NCBI RefSeq assembly: GCF_017654505.1
Contig: NC_054570.1
Coordinates: 4,659,488 to 4,723,487, forward strand
Direction: 5' to 3'
DNA from: Polyodon spathula
Lineage: Eukaryota > Chordata > Actinopteri > Acipenseriformes > Polyodontidae
DNA: 64,000 bases
Part shown: positions 41,646-53,377 of the stretch, in pieces
Layout of the letters: every line of letters starts with the position of its first letter
How positions within the stretch are numbered: position 1 is the first letter of the stretch
Made by a program: the position numbers and the translations under genes
The notes under the pieces: generated by a model
What the model was told of the DNA's origin: nothing
Databases searched by the model: none
What the model saw: the letters and a program-made list of their open reading frames with translations, nothing else

Positions 41646-43794
41646 GTTAAAGTGAATTGTCACTGGAATGATGATGGCTGTTCACTGCTGGCATTTAGGA
41701 TTCTCTAGGCAAGCTTAAAACAGCTAAAATCCATATAAAGGCAGATTAGGGAAAAATTTCAATATCAGAGCACCAGAACTATAGGAAATGTGAAAAGCAA
41801 AAACAACACAAACAATTAAAATGATGTTTGAATCTTCTTTATTTTTAAGGCCATTCTCTGTAGCCCCTTCCGTAGCCACAAATGTTATCACGTGACAGGT
41901 TTTCACTGGATACGAACAAGGGGTGATATAGCTGATTCTGTTGATGTGGGCTTATAAGGCAAGAACCTTGTTGATTACACCTTAAAAGAGAAAACATTCA
42001 GGGTTTGCGTTTTGTACATATATTTACATTTGATTGTGGAGAAGACTGGACCACAAAAATCCATTTACATTTCCAAAGAACCCAGGTTGAAGGAAACAAG
42101 ACACAGATTGCCGGCAATATCCTTCTCTTTGAAATCAAAGGGGGAACATTTCTCCAAAGCCACATAACGCCATGGAAATGAGATTATTGTTTCGGGGCTT
42201 CAACCAGACTTGTAAAGCACCCTTTCTTCTTTTCATTACAGTGCTGTCTTTAGATTATTACATTCTCTGAACACTGAACAGTATAATTTGCATTTCTGCG
42301 CCTCACTTACAATGTTGTTGTTCTTTTAGTTTGGTTGCATTTTTAGCAATTAACAAGACCTTAGTGCCACATATTTGTCAATATATGGCTTGCCTATATG
42401 TTTGTGTAGACCAGCGTTGAATACAATTTAAGGTGAAGAGCTGTTAGTGTTGAATAAAATACAGCTCTTGTGTGGAAGAAAGAAAAACATGTTAATTAAG
42501 GTGTTTGAAAACATAATGCAATTAGACTGTCTTGATTTTTAATAGCTTATCAAGTATGGAGGAGAATGCATTTAGGTCCACATCAAAACTGCTCTGTAGC
42601 AGTACATATAGTCCCATATTAACATGGAGATACAAAGTGAGAAACAATTTGTCTACAGAGGCTTTTTAGTACATAGCTGTTTTATTCTTGTAGCTAGGAC
42701 TGTGTATTTAGGCAGATGATATGCACGACTTAAGGGTTGATTTGATCTACCTTTACCCCACCGGTATAAACCACAGTAGGATTTACAGCTTCAGGAAACC
42801 CACCTGTGCTGCCATTACATTATATTGTTATTATTATTATTAATAATAATACTAATAATAATCATTTAAGTAACAAAGTATACCTGGCCAACTGTACATA
42901 ATTAAGCTGTCACTTTATGGAGGGGTTCTGGTGACACTTTAAAAACTTTGATTTTTTCATGTGATCAGAACCCAGAGATAAAACGACAGTTTTATATTTA
43001 AGCAGCAGGGTGCACTTTTATAATTACTTGCAAACAATTTGAATTTCTCTGGTTTCTCACATTCACAGTGCATTTTTATATCGCTCAATTTTTTTTCATT
43101 ATCGCAGCGTTTTCTTGTGAATACATTTTTTTTCCCTCTTCAAAAATCTAGACAGCATTTTGATCTGCTATTTTGCAAAGTGGTTTGTTCAGCTGTTCTG
43201 AAGTCAGTACTGTGCTATTGCTGTAAAACATTGCCTAAAACGTTCCACTGCACTGCCATTATATTGTTACAAACCTGTTTATTATCATTTCTAATTTTAG
43301 AAGCATGGTTCTATGTTAATAGATCATTTTACTGAAGAATCAGTTCAAGATTTGCACACTTTTTAAAAGGTTTATTCTTCAAGCTGTTTGGATGCTATTT
43401 TTACAAGTGTTGTTTCAACTCAGGAAATGGTAGTGTAAATTAGGACTGTCTTACTGTCTTATTTACCTAATATGCTGAATAAACTGAATGTGTTTTTGTC
43501 TACCTGCTCTTCAGTGAAGTGCAAACTTCAAAGACGCAGGTTTAAAGATTTCTTTAACAAAAAAGCACTTCATTTTATTATTATGTTTCATTATATTGAG
43601 TCGTGAGTACTAGATATTTGTTATTGGAAAAATAAAGACCAGATTGTGCAATGTTTCTGTTTTTTTTTTAAATTACAGTAATCCTCCAAATAATTTGTAC
43701 TTTGTATAAAAATACAAATAATCTTTAAGTATGTTTTTTCAAAGAAATTCAGAACTACTAAAATAAACTTAGCAAATTCAATTAGAGATGTTTT

Positions 43795-43849
43795 GACTAA
43801 AAGTCTTTCTCGATGTCTTCAATGTAGACATTGAGAAAGACTTTTAGTC
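43795..43849. repeat. 55-bp near-perfect hairpin (right arm)
   Basis: Mirror of 30662-30716. The stem is retained and the loop bases are altered. Confidence 0.85.
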
Positions 43850-44196
43850 CAAACGTTTGTATTTCAAAATGTACCACTGTTGCTGGATGATATTCGGATA
43901 TTTGTATAGCAAGTGTTTCAAATCCCCAAATTCTGTGTTAGTGTAATGGGCAGTGTTGTGTAATAAACTGATTTTACAGATTCAGATGAGAGGAGATTAA
44001 AAGCACTATAGCCAAGAATGCAGGCAAACCTGGCTGATTCGCACCCAGCCTCCCCCGTACATTAGTGCCATGACTCAGATGTCATAGATTGGCGGCAGAT
44101 GATTGCCGACATTAAAGGGAGGTCCATTGCAAATTGTGACCTGTCAGTGAAATGAGATGAGGTTAAAGCCCAATAACCAGATAACCGGACTCTTGC

Positions 44197-44243
44197 GGTT
44201 AAGATGCTCACTTGCAGTATGTGTGGTCGCCAGTTTGTGTCCA
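44197..44243 (+). mobile_element. tRNA-like SINE head relic (right arm)
   Basis: Mirror of 30268-30314. It reads ggttaagatgctcacttgca on the + strand. Confidence 0.45.
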
Positions 44244-44902
44244 CCCTCTGCTCTGGGAAGTGTCTACACTAATCAATATGGTGTGTGATCATGCAATGAT
44301 TGTGGGAAACCTTTTACCTCTAGGACCACAGAAGTGATGATCCAATATGGGTAAAGTTTTGTACAACTACAGTTTACACAAACTTGGATTTTTCTTGGAA
44401 GTAATAGGTCATGACAATCCTCGCATTTCTCAAAGTAGCAGAATCTGCTGTAAGCTTCTTTGCTAGACTTGTGTAAAATAACACTTCACTAAATAAGGAA
44501 CCTGCACAAGAGGCCTTAATTTACACATTCCGTTTCTCTCTCCCCACATTCGGTTACACAAGCCACAGACAGACAGATACAGCAGCCGGCTGTGTAGCAC
44601 ATTGTTTACAGAGTTTAACTTCTGGTATTTAGTCCTACTTTACCAGCTGCGCTCTTATAACAAACCCATAAAGCATTTTCGTCCGATGGGAGGTAGGGTT
44701 AGATGTTAGGCTCCAAAAAGCCTAAACCTGGCCTAAAGGTTCAGATCTTGGACATAAGGGAACATTACACTGTCCTTTTATTGCTTTTGGTTTTTAAATA
44801 AAGTTTCTTTCGCAAGACACTGCAAGTTCTATGAGGATGCTGTCAGAATACCTGTTTCAAAATTTTTGTCAGGAATACAACAGTACCAGTAGTTTTCATA
44901 TA

Positions 44903-45269
44903 CAGCTATGGCCAAAAGTTTTGCATCACCCTATAGAATTAACACATTTTGCTTCATGAAGTCGAATGAAACCTGCTGAATAATGTTATGTTAACATATT
45001 GAATTACATACCACTTTGTAGTTTTCCATATACTTACTTAACAAAAAACTGACAAAAATTTTAAAAATGTGACATTTTGAAATCTAAATGAAATGCTGTA
45101 CTACTTTTGAGATATCATATTGTAGCTTCTTTGATTACACAGTGTTTTTATAAAATATCTAAATTATGTTTAAATATATATACTGTGTATGTGAATCAAT
45201 CTTTCTATCTATCTAAACTATGTCTCAATCCTAAAATTCTAAGTGATGCAAAACCTTTGGCCATAGCTG
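44903..45269. mobile_element. Tc1/mariner-like MITE (right arm)
   Basis: Mirror of 29218-29608. It is 367 bp against 391 bp, with the same cagctatggccaaa ends and TA flanks. The interior is clearly more diverged from its partner than the flanking arm sequence. Confidence 0.85.
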
Positions 45270-46357
45270 TACTTACAAATTAACAAGCAAACATTTCTCT
45301 ACAGAGACTTTTCCTAAGTAAACAGACAATTCTTGTCTTTGCACATCACAAACTTGGCCTGTTTTGATCATTTCTACATTCTATATATTTTTCAAAGTTG
45401 TCTGGACTACCGTCTGCATTGGGTATGCTTGTGATCTTTAATGAAATGAAGATTCTGATTGTCTTGGGTTTTCTTTTTGCAAAGCTGAGCTTTTGGGAAT
45501 GCAAATATTTAACATGCCCTGTCTACAGAATTGCTGAGCCCTTCAATTCATACAACTGAAGAAGAATGAGTCATTTTTAACAATCCCCAGAGATTCGGTT
45601 TACTTGTTATGCTCTTGTGATCACAAGTGGCAGGGTGGGAGACCTTTATTTCTTTGAATGGGGTCATGAGTAGGCACAGCTATTCAGTCCTTATGCATCA
45701 ACTCTTTTATTAACCCTAATTGCAAATGAAATAACTGAGCTCATTTGACTTGTGATCATCTGTCACTGCATTGATTCCAAAGTAATTAAATGGAGGAATG
45801 TCGTGCAAGTAATATATACAGTAGGAACATCCAACGCTAAATGTATAATTAATATGTACAGCAAAACCTGAACTAATCATCACTGTTCATGAACAGGGAG
45901 GGACAGTAGCACTGTCTGCAGTCGGCTGAATTTTGAACATTTTAACCTCATAGCGCTGTGGGTACATCAAATGCTGACCCAAACACCTTCTACCTTTCAA
46001 ACAGGGAGTTAATGAGGAGTTGGCTATGCTGGCTTAGCGCAGATTTAATTAAAAAAAAAAAAAATATCGTTGCACTTATGACTTGGATTCTATGGCACTA
46101 TTCAATAAGAAATCCAGACATGACATGAGTCAAAAACACATGTATACTGTGTTTGATTCAATCCTGCCATAGAACAGGACACTAGCATGCATGGTTTATT
46201 TTTTTGATTGTATCCTTTAACTATGTCGAGGCTAACAAATCCCGTAGAATCACTGCCATCTTGGTTGTACATGATGGCCATACACTCTATTGATGGCCGT
46301 TTTTAGTGTTTTTTGATATCACAAAATTAAATTAAGATGGTTTCAAAAGAGTTTATT

Positions 46358-46443
46358 TACAGATATCTGCAAATGATTTATGGATATCTCTCTAAATATT
46401 TCAAGATATCTTAAAATGCAATTTGAGATATCTCTAAATGATA
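46358..46443. repeat. Tandem self-palindromic repeat (right arm)
   Basis: Mirror of 28045-28133. It keeps the gatatctctaaat theme, with many substitutions relative to the left arm. Confidence 0.75.
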
Positions 46444-47618
46444 ATTCAGCTTGCCATATGCATCAGCCTGCAGAATTTTAATGAAACTGTTGTAAATTCC
46501 AGCATAATATTTGATTAGCCACCGTTGTTGGTGGACACAGGGCTGAATCCCCGTTCACGCAGATGCAGACCTCCTCTATCTCTGAGTTTTCATGATATTT
46601 GAAATTTCGGTAATACTGCTGGTAACATTGCTATCAAAAGTGCTAAGATCAGAATAGAACAATTTCTGTCAATTAATTGGTGGGAATTATATTGCCTGTA
46701 TTGCTATTATAACAGTGCTTTTTATTTGCATCTTCTTTAAAGTCTCAATAACAGTAATGATGCCATAATTAAAATGTAATCCCAGTAGCCCACAGGAGAA
46801 GCATCTCACAAAGGTTCCAATAAAGTTCCCTTCAGTTTCCAACGAAGATTATCAGCTTTTCTGTTAAACACAAAGCAGAGAACACTGCAACAAAATCCCT
46901 AAGGAGCAATAGATGGATCCTGAGTGTGTGCTTTCCTGGACAGTTCAAACACGCTGCAGAAAGCTGCACATTCCTAGCTGACAGTGTAGGACCTGCCCCA
47001 TATGCATTTCTTTTGTATATTTCTAACCCAGCTGTATGACATCAGCAGAGTCATACATGTGTATTATGCTGTGCCTAATCTAATATTTTTGCTTTACTAT
47101 ACCACAGTAAAGGTTTATAGAAAAGATGGGGAAGATTAGTTTTGTTTTATATAGGTTTTGGAATGTTTTATATACAATTGAAATATTGGCCTACTTTTTT
47201 TTTAATTAACCTACAGTTTAGCATAATCTTACCAGTAGAGCAGTTTTAATACAAATGGTTATATAATTTAGTATATGAGCATGGAATTGGTAATCGTGCA
47301 ATACAAAAAAAAAAAAAAGTACTCTACTTTAGAACTGAAATGTACTGTACTTTAGAAATGATTGCATTTTAAAAATAAATTCCAGCCTTATTTAAAAGTG
47401 TGAGTGGGTGGTTCCAGCAACGCATTGTACTTGCTTGCCAATGCTGATTTGCAGCGTTGTTAGCCAAGCTTGCTATACCCACTCAACCACCAGCTTTCTT
47501 CATTATTGCATGACGAGCTGTCACAAAGAGTCGATGGGGAAGGGAGAGGTGATAAAATGTGCAGTTGCAGGTATGGGACCGTGAGTAATTGTGCGGTTTT
47601 GTGTGTACTTTTTAGTTT

Positions 47619-47621
47619 AAA

Positions 47622-47652
<31 letters not shown>

Positions 47653-47655
47653 TTA
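47619..47655. repeat. Poly-A plus short TA tract (right arm)
   Basis: An A run of about 20 followed by a short TA run. Mirror position of the longer AT block at 26756-26831. Confidence 0.85.
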
Positions 47656-49035
47656 ATAGCTTACTGAATGATTTACATTTGGCTCTTTCAACAAATATTT
47701 GAATAAATATTTGAATAATGTGCTATGTGATTTATTGTATCATCTTATCAAATTGTATCGCTTCTTACAAACCTGGAGGTAAATTATTAAATGAACTGTT
47801 ATTATGTGACTCATTTTAATTATATTAAGTTTATTGTACTTAAAAAGTACAAGGATAACTTCAAAATAATAACAAAAAGGTATTATTATTATTATTATTA
47901 TGATCAAATGCATGACGAGAGAATAAAGGATATCCTGTAAAGAAAGGTTGATTTCAGTGAGGAATTGTGTAATTGAATAAGACCAATTGTGTTTTTAAAA
48001 GTACTTAATTTGCAAATAAATACACGTACCCAGTCAATGGTGGTAAAATAAAAAATATCCGCATGGCAAAATGTTGTAAATGGAAAATATAAGTTGTTTT
48101 CAATTATTTTTGCGTTTCAAAAACAGTGGTAATAGAATACTAGACAGCTAACGTATTTTTAAAAGATGTCTAAACACAGAACTTACAATAAGAGCCACTC
48201 ATTTCCCCACAAGTGGGTAGAGGGGTATAACTTTATTTTGAGCATTATAACATTGATATTTTTGAATGCATTTATGTACTATAAACCTGGTTAAGGATTT
48301 GATTTTAAAGGGGAGTTTTAAAATATAATTTATGTGCGTAGAATTTGAAAAAATAAATACACGATTAAGTACTGACTGAAATTTGTGGATTTAAAAAAAA
48401 AAAAAAAAAGTGTTTTACTGTGTTAAATGTTTCTGTGCTCAATTTATCATGGTAACATGGGTTAGCATTGTAATACATCATACATTTAATTAAAACCTAA
48501 TTTATGAAAAGTTAGGGAACAATGAGAATAAAATAAAAGCATTACTGTATTAGACATATACAATTGACAGAAAAAAGAAATTGAATGCATCATTTCCATT
48601 TGTACTGGCCTCTTATCCTGGTTATCCACTGCAGTTATTTATATCACCATTCATTTACAAGATTCAGAATGTCCCATTGCATTAACGTTTTACACAGACA
48701 TAAGCAGATATAATTCTCTAAGATAATGAATAACATGCTCGGACACATTTTCCCTTTCTGCCAACAATAGAGCTATTCTATCCTGGTAGGCTGTTTGCTT
48801 TAGTTTCCACTCAAGTTCCGTCCATGTGTATTCTGTCAGGACTCATTGGGTGTTCCATATGCAATGATTTTATATAGGGATGCCTCAATTCACAGAGCCA
48901 TTTACTGAATGAAGCTTCACTACACAGTTCCCTTCAGAACCGCCGCTACTTCAGCTCTGTTGTTAAGTTTATAAAAGGGTCCTTTATCAAACAGTACAGT
49001 TGTTGCAGTGGAAGATCTAAGGGCCTAGTATGGTT

Positions 49036-49535
49036 NNNNNNNNNNNNNNNNNNNNNNNNNNNNNNNNNNNNNNNNNNNNNNNNNNNNNNNNNNNNNNNNN
49101 NNNNNNNNNNNNNNNNNNNNNNNNNNNNNNNNNNNNNNNNNNNNNNNNNNNNNNNNNNNNNNNNNNNNNNNNNNNNNNNNNNNNNNNNNNNNNNNNNNNN
49201 NNNNNNNNNNNNNNNNNNNNNNNNNNNNNNNNNNNNNNNNNNNNNNNNNNNNNNNNNNNNNNNNNNNNNNNNNNNNNNNNNNNNNNNNNNNNNNNNNNNN
49301 NNNNNNNNNNNNNNNNNNNNNNNNNNNNNNNNNNNNNNNNNNNNNNNNNNNNNNNNNNNNNNNNNNNNNNNNNNNNNNNNNNNNNNNNNNNNNNNNNNNN
49401 NNNNNNNNNNNNNNNNNNNNNNNNNNNNNNNNNNNNNNNNNNNNNNNNNNNNNNNNNNNNNNNNNNNNNNNNNNNNNNNNNNNNNNNNNNNNNNNNNNNN
49501 NNNNNNNNNNNNNNNNNNNNNNNNNNNNNNNNNNN
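49036..49535. other. Assembly gap, exactly 500 N
   Basis: The second 500-N placeholder. It falls exactly between the end of the right palindrome arm and the 3' end of a LINE, so both the outer palindrome boundary and the LINE terminus are hidden. Confidence 0.99.
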
Positions 49536-49558
49536 GGCCCATCTTGATCGTTTGGTTG

Positions 49559-50107
49559 TTAGTAGCTTATTGATCCCAAAATCTCATCAAGCAGCTTCTT
49601 GAAGGATCCCAGGGTGTCAGCTTCAGCAACATTACTGGGGAGTTGATTCCAGACCCTCACAATTCTCTGTGTAAAAAAGTGCCTCCTATTTTCTGTTCTG
49701 AATGCCCCTTTGTCTAATCTCCATTTGTGACCCCTGGTCCTTGTTTCTTTTTTCAGGCTGAAAAAGTCCCTTGGGTCGACACTGTCAATACCTTTTAGAA
49801 TTTTGAATGCTTGAATTAGGTCGCCACGTAGTCTTCTTCGTTCAAGACTGAACAGATTCAATTCTTTTAGCCTGTCTGCATATGACATGCCTTTTAAGCC
49901 CGGAATAATTCTGGTCGCTCTTCTTTGCACTCTTTCTAGAGCAGCAATATCTTTTTTATAGCGAGGTGACCAGAACTGCACACAATATTCAAGATGAGGT
50001 CTTACTAGTGCATTGTATGGTTTTAACATTACTTCACTTGATTTAAATTCAACACTTTTCACAATGTATCCGAGCATCTTGTTAGCCTTTTTATAGCTTC
50101 CCCACAT
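49559..50107 (-). pseudogene. LINE ORF2 C-terminal part, after the frameshift
   Basis: This frame continues the ORF2 protein past the one-base deletion in the A run. It contains the RPHLEYCVQFWSP segment, the QRRATRIIPGLKG region, and the closing VWNQLPSNVAEADTLGSF region. These belong to the region beyond the reverse transcriptase core in CR1/L2-like ORF2 proteins. It is not a separate gene: copy 2 carries both parts in a single frame. The stop codon is followed by the 3' UTR that leads into the gap. Confidence 0.9.
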
Positions 50108-51048
50108 TGTCTAGATGAAGACATTTCTGAGTCAACAAAAACTCCTAGGTCTTTTTCATAGATTCCTTCTCCAATTTCAGTATCTCCCATATGATATTTA
50201 TAATGTACATTTTTATTTCCTGCGTGCAGTACCTTACACTTTTCTCTATTAAATGTCATTTGCCATGTGTCTGCCCAGTTCTGAATCTTGTCTAGATCAT
50301 TTTGAATGACCTTTGCTGCTGCAACAGTGTTTGCCACTCCTCCTACTTTTGCGTCATCTGCAAATTTAAGAAGTTTGCTTACTATACCAGAATCTAAATC
50401 ATTAATGTAGATTAGGAATAGCAGAGGACCTAATACTGATCCCTGTGGTACACCACTGGTTACCACACTCCATTCTGAGGTTTTTCCTCTAATCAGTACT
50501 TTCTGTTTTCTACATGTTAACCACTCCCTAATCCATGTACATGTGTTTCCTTGAATCCCAACTGCGTTTAGTTTGAGAATTAATCTTTTGTGCGGGACTT
50601 TGTCAAAAGCTTTCTGGAAATCCAAATAAACCATGTCATATGCTTTGCAATTATCCATTATCGATGTTGCATCCTCAAAAAAATCAAGCAAGTTAGTTAG
50701 ACGTGATCTCCTTTTCCTAAAACCATGTTGACTGTCTCCCAGGACCCTGTTACCATATAGGTAATTTTCCATTTTGGATCTTATTATAGTTTCCATAAGT
50801 TTGCATATAATAGAAGTCAGGCTTACTGGTCTGTAGTTACCTGGTTCAGTTTTGTTTCCCTTTTTGTGGATCGGTATTACGTTTGCAATTTTCCAGTCTG
50901 TCGGTACCACCCCTGTGTCAATAGACTGTTGCATGATCTTGGTTAGCGGTTTGTAAATAACTTCTTTCATTTCTTTGAGTACTACTGGGAGGATCTCATC
51001 CGGCCCAGGGGATTTGTTTATTTTAAGAGCTCCTAGTCCCTGTAACAC
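50059..51048 (-). pseudogene. LINE reverse transcriptase, N-terminal part of frameshifted ORF2
   Basis: This 329-codon frame encodes the reverse transcriptase core that would copy element RNA at the target site. Visible in order are the NKSPGPDEI segment near residue 11, the palm segment YLDFQKAFDKVPHKRL, the SGVPQGSVLGPLLF segment, and the catalytic FADD with both aspartates intact. The residue after FADD is alanine, where copy 2 has threonine. There is no endonuclease domain, so the frame is a 5' truncation of a protein normally around 900 residues or more. It ends early: five T at 50088-50092 on the + strand, where copy 2 has six, shift the frame and cut off the C-terminal region. The ATG is only the first in-frame one. 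No promoter is visible, and the fragment is dead as an autonomous element. Confidence 0.9.
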
Positions 51049-51062
51049 TTCTGCTAAAGTTA

Positions 51063-51869
51063 TTTAAAACTGGACAGGAACTGGATGACATGTGGGGCAT
51101 GTTGTCAGTATCTTCCTTTGTAAAAACTTGTGAAGTTGACCTGTTCTAAAAAAAATAAACATCTCAAAGGTTCTATTTTCTGTGTATAAGTTCATGACCC
51201 CAACTTAAGAAAAAAGTCATAAAATATCAGAAAATGAAAAGAAAAATAGAATTTGAGCTATTTGGAAACTAGAGTCGGGTCAAATAGACCTGAAACCTAA
51301 TAGGAGGGTTAGTTACTTTTTTTCCCTCCTAAACAGTATTTTTACTCAAGTAACACGTTTGAATACTTTTTCCACCCCTGCCAGCTGGGATAAAATAGTA
51401 TTCTATTATTGTACTTATTGTTGGAAATGTTGAAAACCTGAAGTCTAATCGTATCTGATATTTTATTATGGCTTTGTTGGTAAGAAAGAAGGCTCTCTGC
51501 TTAGCTTTGCATTGTACCTCCAACCCAACCACAGCCGTATGTTAGTGCAACACAACCCACGCCCTGTCGTGTGTTATCTCTTACATGTCACACATGTCTG
51601 AACATATACTGCAATACAAGAAAATTCTGCTAATTTCACATTTATTAAATCTTCAAAACGAATGTGGCGAGAAATAAATTATTCATACCCATACTGCATT
51701 AAAAGAAAAAGCACAAACATTCTACAAAAACGTTCCTTGAAGGACATTAACGAATTTAAATTGTTGCAAAAAATCATATTTTACAGTATTTACAATTCAT
51801 ACTGCTAAAGCAAGGCAGTAACATTAATATAATTTATATACAATATATACAATACAATATATATTGGTT
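51063..51869. other. AT-rich non-coding stretch
   Basis: No gene or clear repeat is seen. It lies between the 5' truncation point of LINE copy 1 and the ApoL-like relic. Confidence 0.6.
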
Positions 51870-52385
51870 GTTTTTTGTGTTTGCAGTGTGCTCTGCTCGT
51901 CCCTGCTTCATCAAGCGCTTTCATATCACTGTTAATTGTTTTCACTATTTCACTTTTCTCCACTTTTAGCCTTTCCTATTTTTGCACCAAAATGAATGAC
52001 TCCCCCAGCTATAGAAGCACAGAGCTCTGAACAAGCCAGCACAGCAGAGGCTCCTGCAGTAAAAGTAGCCCGGATTAAACCTGCACTGGCCAGAACACCC
52101 CCCCCCCCAGCTCCACAAGCAATGATGCCTTTAGTCTTAGAGATGGTAGCCCTCCTGAAGACGCTGTCTAGCTCAGCAGGCAATCCAACTGAGTTCTCGG
52201 AGGAGTTTTTCAATCTGCAGCCTCTTTTCGTACATCTAGACAAACTCCTCCAGGAGCTTGATTCTTTTGCTGGCCTCTACATCCATTTCCCTGCAGACAG
52301 GATCAGAATCGTATTCCTCTTTTGTCCTGCGTTTGATGTCATTCCAGTGTTTGAGTTTCTTTTTATATTCAGGTTCTCTTTTAAT
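51870..52385 (-). pseudogene. Apolipoprotein-L-like pseudogene fragment
   Basis: Three minus-strand frames follow one another in family order. The first (about 52385-52200) reads YKKKLKHWNDIKRRTKEEY and later KRIKLLEEFV, hits an in-frame TAG, then continues MYEKRLQIEKLLREL. The second (about 52190-51955) holds the hallmark LPAELDSVFRRATISKTKG, followed by a Gly/Ala-rich hydrophobic hairpin with VLASAGLIRA and TAGASAVLA. This is the ApoL signature of a short helix followed by a membrane-inserting glycine-rich hairpin. The third (about 51960-51870) gives VEKSEIVKTINSDMKALDEA, like the post-hairpin helix. At least two frameshifts and one stop break it. A run of ten C near 52100-52109 lengthens the glycine stretch. 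The C-terminal half is absent. ApoL proteins bind lipid or membrane; this copy cannot make one unless the breaks are sequencing errors. Confidence 0.75.
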
Positions 52386-52552
52386 TGAGCTGATTAGGCT
52401 ACTTCAGCATCAGACATTCTGGTATGTTTTGAAAGTTTCAAAAGTAGGCGTGTCTTTGCTGCTGCCTCTAATTGAAATAACACAATAACACAAAAAAAGT
52501 AATGAACATGTTGCTGTTAATCAACTGATGCAGTCTCCCTCTCGCTCCAGTT

Positions 52553-52595
52553 CCAGTGAGTCTGATTGAAGTGTTCCTGCTGCTGAACCTGCTGC
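52553..52595 (+). repeat. Fragment of unnamed dispersed repeat
   Basis: The blocks tgctgctgaacctgctgc and a similar context recur at 59519-59540. The SINE that follows begins right after this block. Confidence 0.45.
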
Positions 52596-52793
52596 ACTGT
52601 AGTGTGGAGTAGTGGTTAGGCCGCTGGACTGTTGTCTGGAGAGTTGTGGATTCAATCCCAGGTTAGGGACTGACTATAGCTACCATTGAGCAAGGTGCTT
52701 TACCTAGTAAACTCCAACTGTATTAAATGGGTAATTGTATGTAAAAATTAATCGCCATGGATAAAGGTTTCTGCTAAAAATAATAATAACTCT
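52596..52793 (+). mobile_element. tRNA-derived SINE, nearly full length
   Basis: The head tagtgtggagtagtggttag has an A-box-like segment, and ttgtggattcaatcccag supplies a B box resembling GGTTCRANNCC. These are internal polymerase III promoter elements of a tRNA-derived SINE. The 3' part ggataaaggtttctgctaaa and its A/T-rich aataataat tail match the tail of the relic at 23598-23712. It encodes no protein and would depend on LINE enzymes for mobility. Confidence 0.85.
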
Positions 52794-52835
52794 TCTTGGA
52801 GTGAGTCAGTCCTGTCCATATTCCCACCCCCCACT

Positions 52836-52915
52836 TCTACAGCTAAACCTGCACCTGAGTCTCAGCAGCAGAGTGTTTAGTAGTAAACTGCAGAAGAGAA
52901 ATCAGAAATCATGGG
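52836..52915 (+). repeat. Unnamed dispersed repeat, copy A
   Basis: It shares the ordered blocks gctaaacctgc, gagtctcagcagcagag, tttagtagtaaactg and agaaatcag with 59519-59607. Only two copies are visible in this window, so neither family nor length can be fixed. Confidence 0.65.
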
Positions 52916-53287
52916 TTTACCTGTCAAGCTCTCCAGACACACTGGGTGGAATACACTGGTCATTGATCTTCTCCTTAGATTCCTGTCCATTTCTGTGTTA
53001 CCTAAATCACTCAACCCTCAGTTAGTTGGATTTCTCCTCTCAACAGAACGTACACTGCCATTTTACCTCCCCCCTGATTCACCACTTTAAATAATGCAGA
53101 ATTAAAACCCCATTGGTCATACGGGGAAGTGGAGCCCTATGGCAGTTACACTGTGGGATATTTAAAGACGTATCACACCATTTCCTTAGTGATAAATTGC
53201 CTGTAGTAAATGCAACTATAGAACCTCACATTTCTATGTTGCATTATTACTTTTGCATATTTATCTATATATATATATATATATATA
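52916..53287. other. Non-coding, ending in an AT microsatellite
   Basis: No gene is recognised. An (AT)n tract at about 53261-53287 abuts the solo LTR. Confidence 0.6.
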
Positions 53288-53371
53288 TGACAGAGTGGTA
53301 AGTGAATACAGGTGAGTGTAGTGCAGAGCGGACACAAAACAGACAGACAAAGGCTTTCAGGTGCAAGGGTG

Positions 53372-53377
53372 TTTATT
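53372..53377 (-). terminator. Poly(A) signal of the solo LTR
   Basis: AATAAA on the minus strand (in caataaacacc), about 85 bp before the LTR 3' end, as expected at the end of an R region. Confidence 0.65.

Larger units (their letters stand above)
37345..49035 (-). repeat. Giant palindrome, right arm (about 11.7 kb)
   Basis: Inverted copy of 25330-37176. It runs without interruption to the first N of the second gap. The last readable bases (gggcctagtatggtt) still match the left arm's outer end, so the true arm end lies inside the gap or beyond. The arm is slightly shorter than its partner, through indels at microsatellites and MITEs. Confidence 0.97.
49536..51062 (-). mobile_element. CR1/L2-group LINE, copy 1, 5'-truncated
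   Basis: A non-LTR retrotransposon fragment lying on the minus strand, containing the reverse transcriptase and C-terminal part of ORF2 plus the start of the 3' UTR. Its extreme 3' end falls in the gap. The endonuclease domain is missing. Over the shared length it is closely similar to copy 2 at 56446-57686. The clade is judged from protein motifs; Rex or another jockey-superfamily clade is possible. Confidence 0.93.

Noticed and set aside
48946..49602. Frames of about 190-200 codons on both strands across the second N run
   Set aside because: Same artefact of the second gap.
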